A DNA stretch of 64,000 nt from Comamonas resistens. GTDB lineage: Bacteria > Pseudomonadota > Gammaproteobacteria > Burkholderiales > Burkholderiaceae_C. The notes below the pieces were generated by a model that saw only the letters and a program-made list of their open reading frames with translations, had not been told where the DNA came from and did not search any database. The DNA is taken from positions 5,084,001 to 5,148,000 of the forward strand of contig NZ_CP125947.1 in NCBI RefSeq assembly GCF_030064165.1, in the 5' to 3' direction. The translations under genes were made by a program, and so were the position numbers. Positions within the stretch are counted from its first letter, which is position 1. Every line of letters begins with the position of its first letter. This document shows, one piece after another, positions 8,311 to 18,350 of the stretch.

Positions 8311-8350
8311 CAAAAGGCCCCCGGATTTTTGTCCGGGGGCCTTTTGTTTT
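8311..8350. terminator. Bidirectional rho-independent terminator
   Basis: Arms CAAAAGGCCCCCGG and CCGGGGGCCTTTTG around a short T-rich loop give a GC-rich stem flanked by A and T runs. It serves the convergent slyD and purC genes. Confidence 0.9.
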
Positions 8351-8364
8351 CGGGGGTGACTCAC

Positions 8365-9282
8365 TCAGGCCGTCAGGCGATCCAGAGCTTCGCGGTACTT
8401 GGCAGCGGTCTTGTCGATCACTTCCTTGGGCAAGCGGGGTGCGGGAGCCTTCTTGTCCCAGGCCTTGCCGTTGACCTGCGCCTGCTCCAGCCAGTCGCGC
8501 ACGAACTGCTTGTCGTAGCTGGGAGGGTTCTCGCCCTTGGCCAGCGCGTCCTCATAGCCTTCCACGGGCCAGTAGCGCGAGCTGTCGGGAGTCAGCACCT
8601 CGTCCATCAGCACCAGGGTGCCGTCTTCGGTCAGGCCGAACTCGAACTTGGTGTCGGCAATGATCATGCCCTTGGTCAGCGCAATTTCAGCTGCTTCCTT
8701 GTAGATGCGGATGGCGGTGTCGCGGATCTGGGCAGCGAGCTTCTCGCCCACCATTTCCACTGTGCGCTCGTAGGTGATGTTCTCGTCGTGATCACCCATT
8801 TCGGCCTTGGCCGCAGGGGTGTAGATGGGTTCAGGCAGCTTGGCCGCATTGGTCAGGCCGGCGGGCAGCTTCACGCCGCAGACCGATTGCGATTCCTGGT
8901 ATTCCTTCCAGCCGCTGCCGGCCAGATAGCCGCGCACCACGGCCTCGATCAGCACGGGCTTGAGGCGCTTGACCAGCATGGAGCGGCCTTCGACCTGCTT
9001 GACTTCCTCTGGCTTGACCACGGACTCGGGCGCTTCGCCGGTCAGGTGGTTGGGGCAGATATGACCGAGCTTGTCGAACCAGAACAGCGCCATCTGCGTC
9101 AGCAGCACGCCCTTGCCGGGGATGGGCTCGCCCATGATCACGTCAAAGGCCGACAGGCGGTCGGAGGCCACCATCAGGATGCGGTCATCGCCCACGGCGT
9201 AGTTGTCGCGGACCTTGCCACGTGCAAGCAGGGGCAGCGAGGCAATGTTGGAGGTATGCAGGGCGGAGGGCTGGGTGGTCAT
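8365..9282 (-). CDS. purC: Phosphoribosylaminoimidazole-succinocarboxamide synthase
   Basis: 305 residues from the ATG at 9282, the only ATG start near the family N-terminus. SAICAR synthase catalyses the ATP-dependent joining of CAIR and aspartate in purine biosynthesis. Family blocks are [30 protein letters not shown], the substrate-site region [30 protein letters not shown], and [32 protein letters not shown]. The length and domain order match the longer purC type of betaproteobacteria and yeast ADE1. Transcribed alone, convergent with slyD and divergent from hpf. Confidence 0.95.
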   Translation of the reverse strand: MTTQPSALHTSNIASLPLLARGKVRDNYAVGDDRILMVASDRLSAFDVIMGEPIPGKGVLLTQMALFWFDKLGHICPNHLTGEAPESVVKPEEVKQVEGRSMLVKRLKPVLIEAVVRGYLAGSGWKEYQESQSVCGVKLPAGLTNAAKLPEPIYTPAAKAEMGDHDENITYERTVEMVGEKLAAQIRDTAIRIYKEAAEIALTKGMIIADTKFEFGLTEDGTLVLMDEVLTPDSSRYWPVEGYEDALAKGENPPSYDKQFVRDWLEQAQVNGKAWDKKAPAPRLPKEVIDKTAAKYREALDRLTA

Positions 9283-9725
9283 ATCGAGATAGGGGCTGTC
9301 AGGCAATTCAGGCGTGCAGTCGGTCAGCAGGCGCCTGAAAGCCCAAGGGGCTGCCAGCGTCGCAGGCCCGAGAGGCGGCTGCGTAAAAACGCGATTTTAA
9401 TGGCGCAGGCAGGGGTTTGGACCGTCACGGTCTTTGGCTGCCTGCGGGCGCAGCAATAGAGCTCATGCGGGCGACAAGGCAAGACCTGCCCAGACCACCC
9501 AAAGCCGCTCATTGTGGAGCCAAAACGGCCAGCCATCAAACTGGAACACAAGGCCCCTGACTAGCCTGCGCTATCACCGTTTTTTCGTTGCCTTTGCCCC
9601 AGCCCGGGCGCATAGTGGGTTCACAGGCAAAGACGAATGCGCATTCCGAACTGCAAGGCTGTGGCACAGCACCAAACCGCTGTAAATCCACAGTGATTTC
9701 ACCGAAAGCCAAGGAGTGTTTTGTT
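9283..9725. other. 443-bp divergent intergenic region purC/hpf
   Basis: No credible protein is encoded on either strand. The region must carry promoters for purC (minus) and the hpf-ptsN-hprK block (plus). GCCAAGGAGTG at 9708-9718 is the hpf ribosome-binding region. A TGGCAC at 9661-9666 suggests a sigma-54 -24 element, but the -12 TTGC at proper spacing is absent. No riboswitch was recognised. Confidence 0.5.
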
Positions 9726-10085
9726 ATGAATTTGACGATTAGCGGTCACCATCTGGAGGTCACTCCCTCGCTGCGCAGTTACGTCATGGCCAAGCTGGAC
9801 CGCATTCTCAGGCACTTCGATCAGGTCGTGGACGTCAAGGTCCTGCTGACAGTCCACAAGCAAAAGGAAAAAGACAAACGACAACGCGCCGGTTGCACCG
9901 TACGCGTAAAAGGGCAAGACTTGTTCGTTGAAACCCAGCACTTCGACCTCTATGCCGCCGTGGATGCACTGGCAGACAAGCTCGACCGTGTGGTGATCCG
10001 ATACAAGACCCGGCAGCAGGGCGGTCGCTCTGTCGCCAAACGCTTGACTGCAACGGAGGCACAACTGTCAGCGGTGTCAGTTTGA
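9726..10085 (+). CDS. hpf: Ribosome hibernation promoting factor
   Basis: 119 residues; AAGGAG precedes the ATG at 9726. Short-type [35 protein letters not shown], then a basic [25 protein letters not shown] stretch and the [18 protein letters not shown] helix. It binds the decoding centre of idle ribosomes and supports 100S dimers in stationary phase. It is followed by ptsN and hprK, the conserved proteobacterial order; rpoN, often directly upstream in related genomes, is not here. A second HPF-family gene is present at 18351-18728. Confidence 0.9.
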   Translation: MNLTISGHHLEVTPSLRSYVMAKLDRILRHFDQVVDVKVLLTVHKQKEKDKRQRAGCTVRVKGQDLFVETQHFDLYAAVDALADKLDRVVIRYKTRQQGGRSVAKRLTATEAQLSAVSV

Positions 10086-10158
10086 TGACAGCGAGGCGCA
10101 AGCCAAGCGTTTGCGCCGGTTTGTTGCAAGGCTGTAGCCTTGTTACAACGCCAAAAGC

Positions 10159-10181
10159 GCCGCCCTACGGGGCGGTTTTTG
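10159..10181 (+). terminator. Terminator or attenuator between hpf and ptsN
   Basis: CCGCCC-TAC-GGGCGG stem followed by TTTTTG, 70 bp after the hpf stop. It probably lowers read-through into ptsN. Confidence 0.7.
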
Positions 10182-10241
10182 ATGGTGATCAGGGTTTCCC
10201 CACGGTTTTCAGCGCTGCGGTGCATAATTGTTGATCACACC

Positions 10242-10715
10242 ATGAATCGCCTAGCTTCTATCCTTCCCGCCGCTCAAGTGCTTGTGAGCGTTGATGTCAC
10301 CAGCAAGAAACGCGCTTTTGAGGAAGCGGGTTTGCTCTTTGAGAGCTTGCATGGTCTGTCACGTGCCCTGATTACCGATAGCCTGTTCGCGCGCGAGCGC
10401 CTGGGCTCCACGGGACTGGGGCACGGAGTTGCCATTCCCCATGGCCGCATCAAAGGCCTGACAGCCCCCATGGCTGCAGTCTTCCAACTGGGCACCCCCA
10501 TCGGTTTTGACGCCCCGGATGAACAACCCGTCAATCTGCTGATCTTCCTGCTGGTGCCCGAAGCGGCCACCCAAAAGCATCTGGAAATCCTCTCCGAGAT
10601 TGCCGAGCTGCTCAGCGACAGTCAGTTGCGCGAGCGCCTGAAGTCCTCTTCCGACGCGCAGCAGCTCTACAACATGATTGCCACCTGGCAGTCCTCCGCC
10701 GCTCCAGCGGTCTGA
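10242..10715 (+). CDS. ptsN: PTS IIA-like nitrogen regulatory protein PtsN
   Basis: 157 residues from the ATG at 10242 (MNRLASILPAAQVLVSVDVTSKKRAFEEAG). The phosphorylatable histidine is His67 in LGHGVAIPHGRI. The C-terminal helix LEILSEIAELLSDSQLRERL matches the family. PtsN (EIIA-Ntr) receives phosphate from NPr/EI-Ntr and regulates nitrogen, potassium and carbon functions rather than sugar uptake. Neighbours hpf upstream and hprK downstream form the expected cluster; no EI-Ntr gene lies in this window. Confidence 0.93.
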   Translation: MNRLASILPAAQVLVSVDVTSKKRAFEEAGLLFESLHGLSRALITDSLFARERLGSTGLGHGVAIPHGRIKGLTAPMAAVFQLGTPIGFDAPDEQPVNLLIFLLVPEAATQKHLEILSEIAELLSDSQLRERLKSSSDAQQLYNMIATWQSSAAPAV

Positions 10716-10726
10716 GATGACTGAAA

Positions 10727-10762
10727 CCCCGGACACTGGATCAGCGTTCCGGGTCGTTTTTT
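10727..10762 (+). terminator. Probable terminator after ptsN
   Basis: CCCCGGA and TCCGGG arms around a ~13-nt loop, followed by CGTTTTTT, 11 bp after the ptsN stop and before hprK. The stem is short and imperfect, so termination is probably partial. Confidence 0.55.
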
Positions 10763-10834
10763 CCTGCAAGGGCCTTTGCCCGGTGCCTGCGGTGCCGGCC
10801 AGAGGCCTTTTCCTTGTGCCACAAGAGGCTCGCC

Positions 10835-11794
10835 ATGAGACCCAGCGCCATCAGTGCCGACGTATTGTTTGAGGCCTTTCGCAACTCCAGCCTGCGCTGG
10901 CAATGGGTTGCAGGCCTGGGCGCCTCGGAGCGCCGCTTTGACGAAATGGCCGTGCGCTCGGCCCGCTCGGGCGCCGACCTCGTGGGCTATCTCAACTACA
11001 TCCACCCTTACCGGCTGCAGGTGCTGGGCGAGCGTGAAATCGCCTATCTGACCAACGCCACCTCCCAGGACTGCCTGCGCCGCATCGCCCGCATCGTGAC
11101 GCTGGAGCCCCCCGTGCTGGTGCTGGCCGACGGCCAGGAAGCTCCGGACGAGCTGATTTCCATGTGCGAGCGTTCGCACATTCCGCTGTTTGCCACCAAG
11201 GAGCAGTCAGCCTTCGTCATCGACGTGCTGCGCGCCTATCTGTCCAAGCATTTCGCCGACCGCCTCACCATGCATGGCGTCTTTATGGACATTCTGGGCA
11301 TGGGCGTGCTGCTGACGGGCGAGTCTGGCCTGGGCAAGAGCGAGCTGGGGCTGGAGCTGGTCACGCGCGGCAATGGCCTGGTGGCCGACGATGCGGTGGA
11401 CCTGTACCGCATCAACCAGACCACCATCGAAGGCAAGTGCCCCGAGCTGCTGCAGAACCTGCTTGAGGTGCGCGGCATCGGCCTGCTGGACGTGCGCGCC
11501 ATCTTTGGCGAGACCGCCGTGCGCCGCAAGATGCGACTCAAGCTCATCGTGCATCTGGTGCGCAAGGAAACCATGGAGCGCGAATACGAGCGCCTGCCGG
11601 CCGAGCCGCTGACCCAGGACGTGCTGGGCGTGCCCGTGCGCAAGGTGGTGATCCAGGTGGTGGCGGGCCGAAACATCGCCGTGCTGGTGGAAGCTGCCGT
11701 GCGCAACGCCATCCTGCAGCTGCGCGGCATCGACACCTACCAGGAATTCGTGATGCGCCACCGCCGTGCCATGGAAAGCGGCGAGTCGTTCTAG
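10835..11794 (+). CDS. hprK: HPr kinase/phosphorylase
   Basis: 319 residues; the start ATG at 10835 has AGAGG upstream. The N-terminal domain is followed by the catalytic P-loop GESGLGKS at residues 163-170 and the HprK signature [26 protein letters not shown] (about 183-193) lies in the kinase core. In proteobacteria HprK phosphorylates an HPr/NPr serine, linked here to the PtsN branch. The 3-prime end overlaps the convergent DUF1501 gene by four bases, so both transcripts run into each other without an obvious terminator. Confidence 0.95.
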   Translation: MRPSAISADVLFEAFRNSSLRWQWVAGLGASERRFDEMAVRSARSGADLVGYLNYIHPYRLQVLGEREIAYLTNATSQDCLRRIARIVTLEPPVLVLADGQEAPDELISMCERSHIPLFATKEQSAFVIDVLRAYLSKHFADRLTMHGVFMDILGMGVLLTGESGLGKSELGLELVTRGNGLVADDAVDLYRINQTTIEGKCPELLQNLLEVRGIGLLDVRAIFGETAVRRKMRLKLIVHLVRKETMEREYERLPAEPLTQDVLGVPVRKVVIQVVAGRNIAVLVEAAVRNAILQLRGIDTYQEFVMRHRRAMESGESF

Positions 11795-13011
11795 ACCAGC
11801 TGCAGCTTTCCGGGCGCTGCAGCCGGGAAGACCTGCTGCAGTTGCTGGCGGCTCAGGCCATACATGCGGCCGAACAGCCCGCCGAGCACCGCACGATATT
11901 CATTGAGCACCGGATAGTCCCGGTTCTGGAACAGCGTTTTCTCGCTGACCTCCTGCTGCTCGCCCAGCACATTGCCGCCGGCCTGGGCCGACAGGCCGCC
12001 GCCCAGAAACCAGTACACCGTGCCATGGCCGTGATCCGTTCCCTTGTTGCCGTTCTCGCGGAAGGTGCGGCCGAACTCGCTGATCACGGCCACTACCGTG
12101 TGGCGCCAGGCTTCGGGCTCCATGGTCTGGGCAAACGTGGCCAGCCCCTGGCTCAGATCCGTCAACCGATTGGCCAGATTGCCGCTGGCGCCCCCCTGGT
12201 TCACATGGGTGTCCCAGCCGCCCACATCGACAAAACCCAGGTCGTATTGCTCACGCATCAATAGCGCCATGCGCTGGGCCACCAGACTGAAGCCCTTGGC
12301 ACTGATGGCATCGCGGCCCGCCTTGTCCATTTCTTCCTGGATGCTGCGCTGCACGGCACTTTGCGTGGCAAAGCCCTCGCGCACGGCGGCATCCAGGCTC
12401 GTCCCCTGATACATGGAGCTGATGAGCTGGCTGCGCTTGCCATCTGTCGTCGCAAACCGCCCCGAGGTCAGCGCCATATTGGCCACCTGGGCGCTGCCGC
12501 GCAGGGACAGCGGCAACTGTGCCGTAAAGGCCATGGGCAGCGTCTGCACATGCGAACGGCTGTCTTTTTGCAACACCTGGGCCAAGCGGTTGAGAAAGCC
12601 CGAAGGGTCGCTGCTGCGGCCTTCCAGCGGCTGGCCCAGCTCGATCGAATCCTGCGTTTCAAAGTGACTGCGGGATAAATCATTGCTGCCCGCAAACGGC
12701 ACAAAGCAGGCCTGCTTTTGCTCGAACAACGGCAGCAGACTACCCTGCAGCGCAGGATGCAGGCCCCATTGCCCGTTCAAGGCCAGGGCGCCATTGGCCT
12801 CGCCCGGCCGGGCAATAGCAATCGTGGGTCTGGCCTGGTAGTAAAAGTCGCTGTGCGTAGGTACGAGCAGGCTGTTGCAGTCATAGGCACCGCGCAGGAA
12901 CACCAGCAAAAAGCGTGGCGAGTTGCTTTGCAGCGGCCCCGCCAGCGCCTTGCGCAGATGAAAGGCCAGCGGCAGCGTCGCACTCAGGCTCAGGAATTGA
13001 CGTCTTTGCAT
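11791..13011 (-). CDS. DUF1501 family exported protein
   Basis: 406 residues. The N-terminus [17 protein letters not shown] is a twin-arginine-type signal. The alkaline-phosphatase-superfamily-like DUF1501 domain shows [46 protein letters not shown] (conserved GGWDTH) and [33 protein letters not shown] (conserved EFGRT and DHG). It starts 10 bp after the DUF1800 stop, so the two form an operon, the well-known DUF1800-DUF1501 pair. Members are thought to be periplasmic hydrolase-like proteins; the substrate is unknown. Confidence 0.88.
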   Translation of the reverse strand: MQRRQFLSLSATLPLAFHLRKALAGPLQSNSPRFLLVFLRGAYDCNSLLVPTHSDFYYQARPTIAIARPGEANGALALNGQWGLHPALQGSLLPLFEQKQACFVPFAGSNDLSRSHFETQDSIELGQPLEGRSSDPSGFLNRLAQVLQKDSRSHVQTLPMAFTAQLPLSLRGSAQVANMALTSGRFATTDGKRSQLISSMYQGTSLDAAVREGFATQSAVQRSIQEEMDKAGRDAISAKGFSLVAQRMALLMREQYDLGFVDVGGWDTHVNQGGASGNLANRLTDLSQGLATFAQTMEPEAWRHTVVAVISEFGRTFRENGNKGTDHGHGTVYWFLGGGLSAQAGGNVLGEQQEVSEKTLFQNRDYPVLNEYRAVLGGLFGRMYGLSRQQLQQVFPAAAPGKLQLV

Positions 13012-13021
13012 GCGGCTCTCC

Positions 13022-14611
13022 TCAACGGAACATCATCTCGGGCGCGGCCAGGAAAAAGCTGTTCCAGTCCGCCGGATTTTTGGCCTGGGCCAGCGTGGCC
13101 TGTGTGGACGGGCTCAGCACCGGCAGGCGGGCCCTGACGCTGGCGCGTCCGGCAAGATCGGGGTATGGCGGCTTTTCCAGCGGCGCCTTGGGATCGCTGC
13201 GAAACAGCACGGCGCCGCGCGCACCTATCTGCTGGGCCACGGCAAAGCGGCTCATCATCTGGCCGGAACTGGACCAGTCCGACTGCGCCTGCGGATAGCC
13301 GTTTGGCGTTTCATAGCCATAAAGCGGCTGGCCCAGCTGGTTGATCCAGCTCTGCACCGGCCCCACATCACTGGCCACGCGCTGGTCATAAGCCAGGCGC
13401 ACGGCGCCCAGCACATAGTGCATGGGGTCCTTGAAGCGCTGCCCGTACTGCTGGGCCTGCGGATCGCCCAGCAACTGGGCCAGCGTGGCTGCGATATCGC
13501 CATGGCTGCGCGCAAAGGCCTGGGCCGTACGCTCCACCAAGGCCGGCTGCGGGTTATCGCCCAGGAAATACACAGCGAGCTTGCGCGCTATGAAATGTGC
13601 AGTGGCTGGAGCAGCCACGATGCGGTCCAGCGCCTCATTGAGCTGGGCATAGCCGGTTTTCTGCAAAGGCTTGCCCAGAAAGATCTGGGGCGCGTAGTCA
13701 TGGCGGTTGGGGTTGAACTCGAAGAAACCCTGGCGCAGATAGTCGCCCTGGCGCTCGGGCCTCAGCCTGGGCGGCGGAGCATCGGCATCACGCGTGGTGA
13801 AGCCCACACCCGTCAGCACATGGGCCATGGCCTGCACATCGGCCTGGGTGTAACCACTGCCCACGCCCATGGTGTGCAGCTCCAGCAGCTCGCGCGCATA
13901 GTTCTCGTTGATATGTCCTGCTGCATTGCTGGCATTGTCCAGATACAGCTGCATGGCAGGGTGGCGCATGCTGGCGGTCAGCAGATCGCGAAAATTGCCC
14001 AGCGCATGGGGGCGTATGGCCTGCTCTTCATAGTCGCCCACCCACAGCCGCACATCGCCTTTGCGGGTGCTGACGTTGAAGTGGTTCATCCAGAACCAGG
14101 TCATCTGCTCCTGCAGCTGATGGGGCGAGTACAGAGCGCGCCAGATATGGCGCTGCTGGGCCTCGGTGCTCAGCTGGTTCAGTTGGCTCTGCACCTGCTG
14201 GCGCAGTTTGGCGGCCTCGTCGGGGTTCTGCTCGGCGCGAATCTGTTGGCGCAGATCGGCTATCTCGCGCTGAATCTGAGCCATGGGCTTTTGACTGATG
14301 CTCAGCGCATCGATGCGCTGCTGCACCTCGGCCGGCATGGGCTGGGTCGAGGCCGTGAGTTGCGCACTCAGCCATCGTTTCAGACCTTGCTGCTGCAACT
14401 GGGCCGCTTCATGATCGGTAGCTCCCCAGCTCACGCGGTCCAGCCACTGCTGGCGCTGCAGATCGGTCAAGCGATCCGGCAGCGGGCTGGCCCGCAGCGT
14501 CTGCTCTGCCTCGGCACTGAGCCTGGATGGCGCCAGCGGCGCACAGGCCGTCAGCAAGGCCGCACCCAGACAGGCCAGAGCCTCGATACTCAAAACACGC
14601 CGCAATTGCAT
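13022..14611 (-). CDS. DUF1800 family lipoprotein
   Basis: 529 residues from the ATG at 14611, which has GGAGGC at about eight bases; upstream in-frame ATGs lack one. The leader ends ALLTAC, a lipobox with Cys23. Family blocks are DRVSWGATDHEAAQLQQQGLKRWLSAQL, MTWFWMNHFNVSTRKGD, NYARELLELHTMGVGSGYTQADVQAMAHVLTGVGF and FIARKLAVYFLGDNP. A Q/E/R-rich helical segment around residues 110-160 probably forms a coiled coil. First gene of the two-gene DUF1800-DUF1501 operon. The function is not established; the pair is presumed to act together in the periplasm. Confidence 0.87.
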   Translation of the reverse strand: MQLRRVLSIEALACLGAALLTACAPLAPSRLSAEAEQTLRASPLPDRLTDLQRQQWLDRVSWGATDHEAAQLQQQGLKRWLSAQLTASTQPMPAEVQQRIDALSISQKPMAQIQREIADLRQQIRAEQNPDEAAKLRQQVQSQLNQLSTEAQQRHIWRALYSPHQLQEQMTWFWMNHFNVSTRKGDVRLWVGDYEEQAIRPHALGNFRDLLTASMRHPAMQLYLDNASNAAGHINENYARELLELHTMGVGSGYTQADVQAMAHVLTGVGFTTRDADAPPPRLRPERQGDYLRQGFFEFNPNRHDYAPQIFLGKPLQKTGYAQLNEALDRIVAAPATAHFIARKLAVYFLGDNPQPALVERTAQAFARSHGDIAATLAQLLGDPQAQQYGQRFKDPMHYVLGAVRLAYDQRVASDVGPVQSWINQLGQPLYGYETPNGYPQAQSDWSSSGQMMSRFAVAQQIGARGAVLFRSDPKAPLEKPPYPDLAGRASVRARLPVLSPSTQATLAQAKNPADWNSFFLAAPEMMFR

Positions 14612-14703
14612 AAGCCACGCCTCCATGAGCACCAAGCATAGGCCGCCGCGCTGAACATCGGCTTAACACAATCGGTGCGCGCGTAACAAGCTCAGTAAAA
14701 CGT

Positions 14704-14740
14704 AAAAGGGGCGAGGCACTCAACATGCCTCGCCCCTTGA
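14704..14740. terminator. Terminator, fur side
   Basis: Thirteen-base arms AAGGGGCGAGGCA / TGCCTCGCCCCTT around CTCAACA; read on the minus strand the stem is followed by a T-rich stretch, so it probably ends fur transcription. Confidence 0.75.
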
Positions 14741-14758
14741 AATGTCAAACGCTGCGGT

Positions 14759-15184
14759 TTACTTGGCCGCGCGCGCCACGCATTCCGCGCATTGGCCGTA
14801 CAGGGCCATGGAGTGATCCTGAATCACCCAGCCCTTGTCCTTGGCGATCAGGTTCTGGCGCTTTTCAATCTCGGCGTCATAGAACTCCTCGACCTTGCCG
14901 CAGCTGGTGCAGACCAGATGGTCATGGTGCTGGCCTTCGTTGAGCTCGTAGACGGCCTTGCCGCTTTCGAAGTTGCTGCGGATCAGGATGCCTGCCTGCT
15001 CGAACTGCGTGAGCACGCGATAGACCGTGGCCAGACCGATGTCCGAGCGCTCGTCCAGCAGCACGCGAAACACGTCTTCAGCCGTCATGTGGCGCTGTGC
15101 GCCGGTCTGAAAGATCTCCAGGATCTTCAAACGCGGCAAGGTGGCTTTGAGGCCTGTGCTTTTCAGTTCATCAATATTTTTCAT
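14759..15184 (-). CDS. fur: Ferric uptake regulator
   Basis: 141 residues. The N-terminal winged helix has [15 protein letters not shown] and [20 protein letters not shown]; the dimerisation domain has [18 protein letters not shown], the metal-site region with the CxxC of the structural zinc site, and the second CAEC near the C-terminus. Fur represses iron-uptake genes with Fe(II). It is divergent from bamE (139 bp between starts), the usual betaproteobacterial order. No Fur box was identified with confidence in this window. Confidence 0.95.
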   Translation of the reverse strand: MKNIDELKSTGLKATLPRLKILEIFQTGAQRHMTAEDVFRVLLDERSDIGLATVYRVLTQFEQAGILIRSNFESGKAVYELNEGQHHDHLVCTSCGKVEEFYDAEIEKRQNLIAKDKGWVIQDHSMALYGQCAECVARAAK

Positions 15185-15322
15185 GTCGGTATCTCTTGGT
15201 GGACTCAGGGCACATGCGCAAGGCCTGTCCAGACAGAACCGGGGAGAGCTTTACACCCTGGTGCGAGGGAATCTCCGGGGTCCGACAGAGCCTGCCGCTA
15301 CAATGAACCTGATCATATCCCT

Positions 15323-15880
15323 ATGCCATTACCCATGCATGTTCAAGCCCGTAGCCGCGCAGGTCTGGCCCTGACGTTGGCAATCGCAGCGGCACTGGCC
15401 GGCTGCAACAGTCTCGATGGCGCGGCACACCGTGTCGCCAATACCATCACCCCCTACAAAGTGGAGGTCGTGCAGGGCAACTTCGTCTCCAAGGAGCAGG
15501 TCGAAGCGCTGCAGCCCGGCATGAGCCGCCAGCAGATCCGCGACATCCTCGGTACACCGCTGGTCACCAGCGTCTTTCACTCCGACCGCTGGGAATATGT
15601 ATTCACCATCCAGCGCCCCGGCGTGGAGCCGCAGGTACGCAAGCTGACTGTCTTCTTCAATGGTGACAGCTTTGCCCGTGCCGAAGGTGACGAAATGCCT
15701 TCCGAATCCGAATTCGTGGCCAGCCTGCAGGGCATGAAGGGCAAGCCCAAGGTCCCTCAGCTCGAAGCCACCGAGGCGCAACTGGCCAAGTACCCCGCCC
15801 GCCAGGCGGATGACGGCGCGGAAGCCACCGTCAACACCGCGCCTGCTGCGGCCAGCTACCCTCCGCTGGAATCCCGCTAA
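15323..15880 (+). CDS. bamE: Outer membrane assembly factor BamE
   Basis: 185 residues. The signal peptide ends with lipobox AALAGC (Cys28). The SmpA/OmlA domain shows VEVVQGNFVSKEQVEALQPGMSRQQIRDILGTPLV and DRWEYVFTIQRPG, followed by FFNGDSFARAEGDEMPSESEF. BamE is a small lipoprotein of the BAM complex that inserts beta-barrel proteins. The C-terminal ~60 residues beyond the fold are Ala/Pro/Glu-rich and longer than in E. coli. TACAAT at 15299-15304, 19 bp before the start, could be a -10 hexamer. Divergent from fur, followed by dapB. Confidence 0.92.
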   Translation: MPLPMHVQARSRAGLALTLAIAAALAGCNSLDGAAHRVANTITPYKVEVVQGNFVSKEQVEALQPGMSRQQIRDILGTPLVTSVFHSDRWEYVFTIQRPGVEPQVRKLTVFFNGDSFARAEGDEMPSESEFVASLQGMKGKPKVPQLEATEAQLAKYPARQADDGAEATVNTAPAAASYPPLESR

Positions 15881-16006
15881 GCGCAGCAGATTCAGCATGA
15901 AAACGCGCTGAACCCGGCTTGCGACAAGCGAAGTACGCTCCTTTTTTCGTCGTGACTGTGCGTCTGCCGGTCACTGCACTGTTTTCCCAGATCAAGTGAT
16001 AGCGCC

Positions 16007-16837
16007 ATGACCGCATCCCCCTCCTCCACACCCCGTCAGCGCGTTGCCGTCGCCGGAGCCTCCGGCCGCATGGGCCACATGCTGATCGAAGCCATCCTGA
16101 ACAGCAGCGACTGCGAGCTGGCTGCGGCACTGGACCGTGCGGACAGCCCCGCCATCGGCAGCGATCCCTCGGCCTTTCTGGGCAAGCCCAGCGGCCTGAA
16201 GATTGAAAGCGACCTGCGCGCAGCGCTGTCCAAGGCCGACTGCCTGATCGACTTCACCCGCCCCGAAGGCACGATGGAACATCTGACCGTGGCTGCCGAG
16301 CTGGGCGTGAAGGTCGTCATCGGCACCACCGGTTTTTCCGACGAGCAGAAGGCTCAGATTGCCGAGTTTGCCAAGAAGACCGCCATCATGTTCTCGCCCA
16401 ATATGAGCGTGGGCGTGAACGTCACCTTCAAGCTGCTGGAGCTGGCCGCCAAGGCCTTGCAGCAAGGCGGCTACGACATCGAAATCATCGAAGCCCACCA
16501 CAAGCACAAGGTCGACGCCCCTTCGGGCACCGCGCTGAAGATGGGCGAAGTCATCGCCGAAGCCCAGGGCACCCAGCTAGCCGACCGCGCTGTTTACGAA
16601 CGCTTTGGCCACACCGGCGAGCGCAAGGCCGACACCATCGGCTTTGCCACCGTGCGCGGCGGCGACATCGTGGGCGACCACACCGTGCTGTTCGCCGGCA
16701 CGGGCGAGCGCATCGAGATCTCGCACAAGTCCAGCAGCCGCGCCGGCTATGCCAATGGCAGCCTGCGCGCCGTGGGCTACCTGGCCGACAAGAAAACCGG
16801 CCAGTACGATATGTACGATGTGCTGAACCTGCGCTGA
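16007..16837 (+). CDS. dapB: 4-hydroxy-tetrahydrodipicolinate reductase
   Basis: 276 residues. The N-terminal Rossmann motif is [16 protein letters not shown], followed by [14 protein letters not shown] and [12 protein letters not shown]. The C-terminal signature [23 protein letters not shown] contains the catalytic His and Lys. It reduces HTPA with NAD(P)H in diaminopimelate/lysine synthesis. It lies downstream of bamE and upstream of exbBD, separated from exbB by a clear terminator. Confidence 0.96.
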   Translation: MTASPSSTPRQRVAVAGASGRMGHMLIEAILNSSDCELAAALDRADSPAIGSDPSAFLGKPSGLKIESDLRAALSKADCLIDFTRPEGTMEHLTVAAELGVKVVIGTTGFSDEQKAQIAEFAKKTAIMFSPNMSVGVNVTFKLLELAAKALQQGGYDIEIIEAHHKHKVDAPSGTALKMGEVIAEAQGTQLADRAVYERFGHTGERKADTIGFATVRGGDIVGDHTVLFAGTGERIEISHKSSSRAGYANGSLRAVGYLADKKTGQYDMYDVLNLR

Positions 16838-16849
16838 TGCGCTGATTGC

Positions 16850-16880
16850 AAAAGGGCCGCAATGGCCCTTTTTGTTTTTT
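16850..16880 (+). terminator. Rho-independent terminator after dapB
   Basis: AAAAGGGCC-GCAAT-GGCCCTTTTT stem-loop followed by GTTTTTT, 12 bp after the dapB stop. Confidence 0.9.
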
Positions 16881-16894
16881 GAGCGAGGTGGTCA

Positions 16895-17569
16895 ATGTCC
16901 GCAGCAACCTGGCAGTGGCTGGCACAGGGCGATAGCGTCACACGCAGCACGGCAGCGGTGATGCTGCTCATGTCCGTGCTCAGCTGGATCGTCATCCTCT
17001 ACAAGCTCTGGTTCATGGCCAGGGCACGCCGCAGCGTCCCCCGCGCCATGGATGCCTTCTGGCAGATGCCCGACCTGCCCCAGGCCCGGGCCCGTGTACA
17101 GGCCCTCGACACCCAAGGCCTGGTGCGCCCCCTGGCGGACGCCGTGGCCGACACCACGGCTCAAGTCCGGGGCACCGCGCAAACCGGCTCTCTGGGCCTG
17201 AGCGCAGGCCAGGGCCAGCGCCTCATGCGCCAGCTGCGCGCCGCGCTCGGGGCGTCGGCACGCCAGCTGCAATGGGGCCAGACCTTGCTAGCCACCATCG
17301 GCACCACAGCCCCGTTCGTCGGGCTGCTGGGCACCGTCTGGGGCATACACCATGCGCTGGGCACACTGGCCGGCAGTGGCCAGGTCGATATTGCCCAGCT
17401 GGCCGGCCCCGTGGGCGAAGCCCTGGTCATGACCGCCGCCGGTCTGGCCGTGGCCCTGCCCGCCGTTCTGGCCTACAACCTGCTGGGCCGTGCGGCCAGC
17501 ACGCTCGAAGCCCTGCTCGAAGGCTTTGCCCACGACCTGCAGGAACAATTCGGGCAGAACGCCCACTGA
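16895..17569 (+). CDS. exbB: ExbB/TolQ/MotA-type proton channel protein
   Basis: 224 residues. Three membrane segments are visible: VMLLMSVLSWIVILYKLWF (about 22-40), LLATIGTTAPFVGLLGTVWGIHHAL (about 130-154) and ALVMTAAGLAVALPAVLAYNLL (about 170-191), the last two with the polar Thr residues and GLLGTVWG motif of the family. With ExbD it would use the proton gradient to energise TonB-dependent receptors. No tonB gene is adjacent. Start GAGGTGGTCAATG carries a usable RBS. The ExbB versus TolQ choice rests on the partner and position next to dapB. Confidence 0.88.
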   Translation: MSAATWQWLAQGDSVTRSTAAVMLLMSVLSWIVILYKLWFMARARRSVPRAMDAFWQMPDLPQARARVQALDTQGLVRPLADAVADTTAQVRGTAQTGSLGLSAGQGQRLMRQLRAALGASARQLQWGQTLLATIGTTAPFVGLLGTVWGIHHALGTLAGSGQVDIAQLAGPVGEALVMTAAGLAVALPAVLAYNLLGRAASTLEALLEGFAHDLQEQFGQNAH

Positions 17570-17581
17570 GCGGGAGCCGCC

Positions 17582-18025
17582 ATGTCATTCGGACGCATGA
17601 GCAGCCGCACCCGCAGCGACGCCCCCATCAACAGCATCAACGTCACCCCCCTGGTGGACGTGATGCTGGTGCTGGTCGTCATCTTCATCCTCGCCGCGCC
17701 CATGCTGGCCGCCAGCCTGCGCGTGCAGCTGCCCAAGGCCCAGGCCGCTGCGCCGCAAACCCAGGTCGCCCAAGGCGACATGCTGATGCTGGAGATCAGC
17801 CCGCAGGGCGAAATCTGGCTGCAGGGCGCAGCCCGCGATGACGCGGCCGTGCAGCAGCAACTGCAAAGCCTGGGCCAACGCAACCCGCAGGCCGAAGTTC
17901 AGCTGCGCGCCGACACCAGCGTGCCCTACGGCCGCGTCGTGCAAATCATGGGCTGGGCCCATGCGGCGGGCCTGACCCGCATCGGCTTTGTCACCGATCC
18001 CCAGCCCCAGGCACCTGCACGCTGA
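17582..18025 (+). CDS. exbD: ExbD/TolR-type biopolymer transport protein
   Basis: 147 residues. The single N-terminal membrane anchor contains INVTPLVDVMLVLVVIFILAAPM with the conserved protonatable Asp of ExbD/TolR. The periplasmic part ends VPYGRVVQIMGWAHAAGLTRIGFVTDP, the family C-terminal domain. It follows exbB by 12 bp and forms the motor complex with it. Confidence in the family is high; ExbD rather than TolR is inferred because no tolA, tolB or pal gene is near. Confidence 0.9.
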   Translation: MSFGRMSSRTRSDAPINSINVTPLVDVMLVLVVIFILAAPMLAASLRVQLPKAQAAAPQTQVAQGDMLMLEISPQGEIWLQGAARDDAAVQQQLQSLGQRNPQAEVQLRADTSVPYGRVVQIMGWAHAAGLTRIGFVTDPQPQAPAR

Positions 18026-18350
18026 CAGTGACTGACGGTCGGCACGGCAAAAAATGCGTCCGCACCGACCGCCGCATCCCGCGCAACTTGCGCTGTCTCA
18101 AGCGGCTTGCAGATAAGACACCCTCAGAAGCAGATCAGGCTTGGCGCGGCGCCACGGCTGCGCACAATGATCAAAAGCCCCTCGGATCAACTAACGTAAC
18201 AACTCCTGATGTGCAGGGCCTGATTCTGGCGTTACGATGGTCTGACCCGATCAAGAGTGCGTGACCAACTCTCCTCGGCCACGCGCTTCAGGGTACCCCG
18301 ACAACTCTTTCGCCGCAGTGGTGCGGCATTTGGTGACTAGGAGGATTTGC
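18026..18350. other. 325-bp intergenic region after exbD
   Basis: No gene seen. CGGTCGG (18036-18042) and CCGACCG (18066-18072) form the base of an imperfect hairpin just after exbD and may act as a weak terminator. The downstream half carries the leader of the next gene, with AGGAGG at 18339-18344 as its ribosome-binding site. Confidence 0.5.

Noticed and set aside
9661..9680. TGGCAC upstream of hpf as a sigma-54 promoter
   Set aside because: The -12 TTGC(A/T) element at the needed spacing is absent, so the GG/GC pair is not formed.
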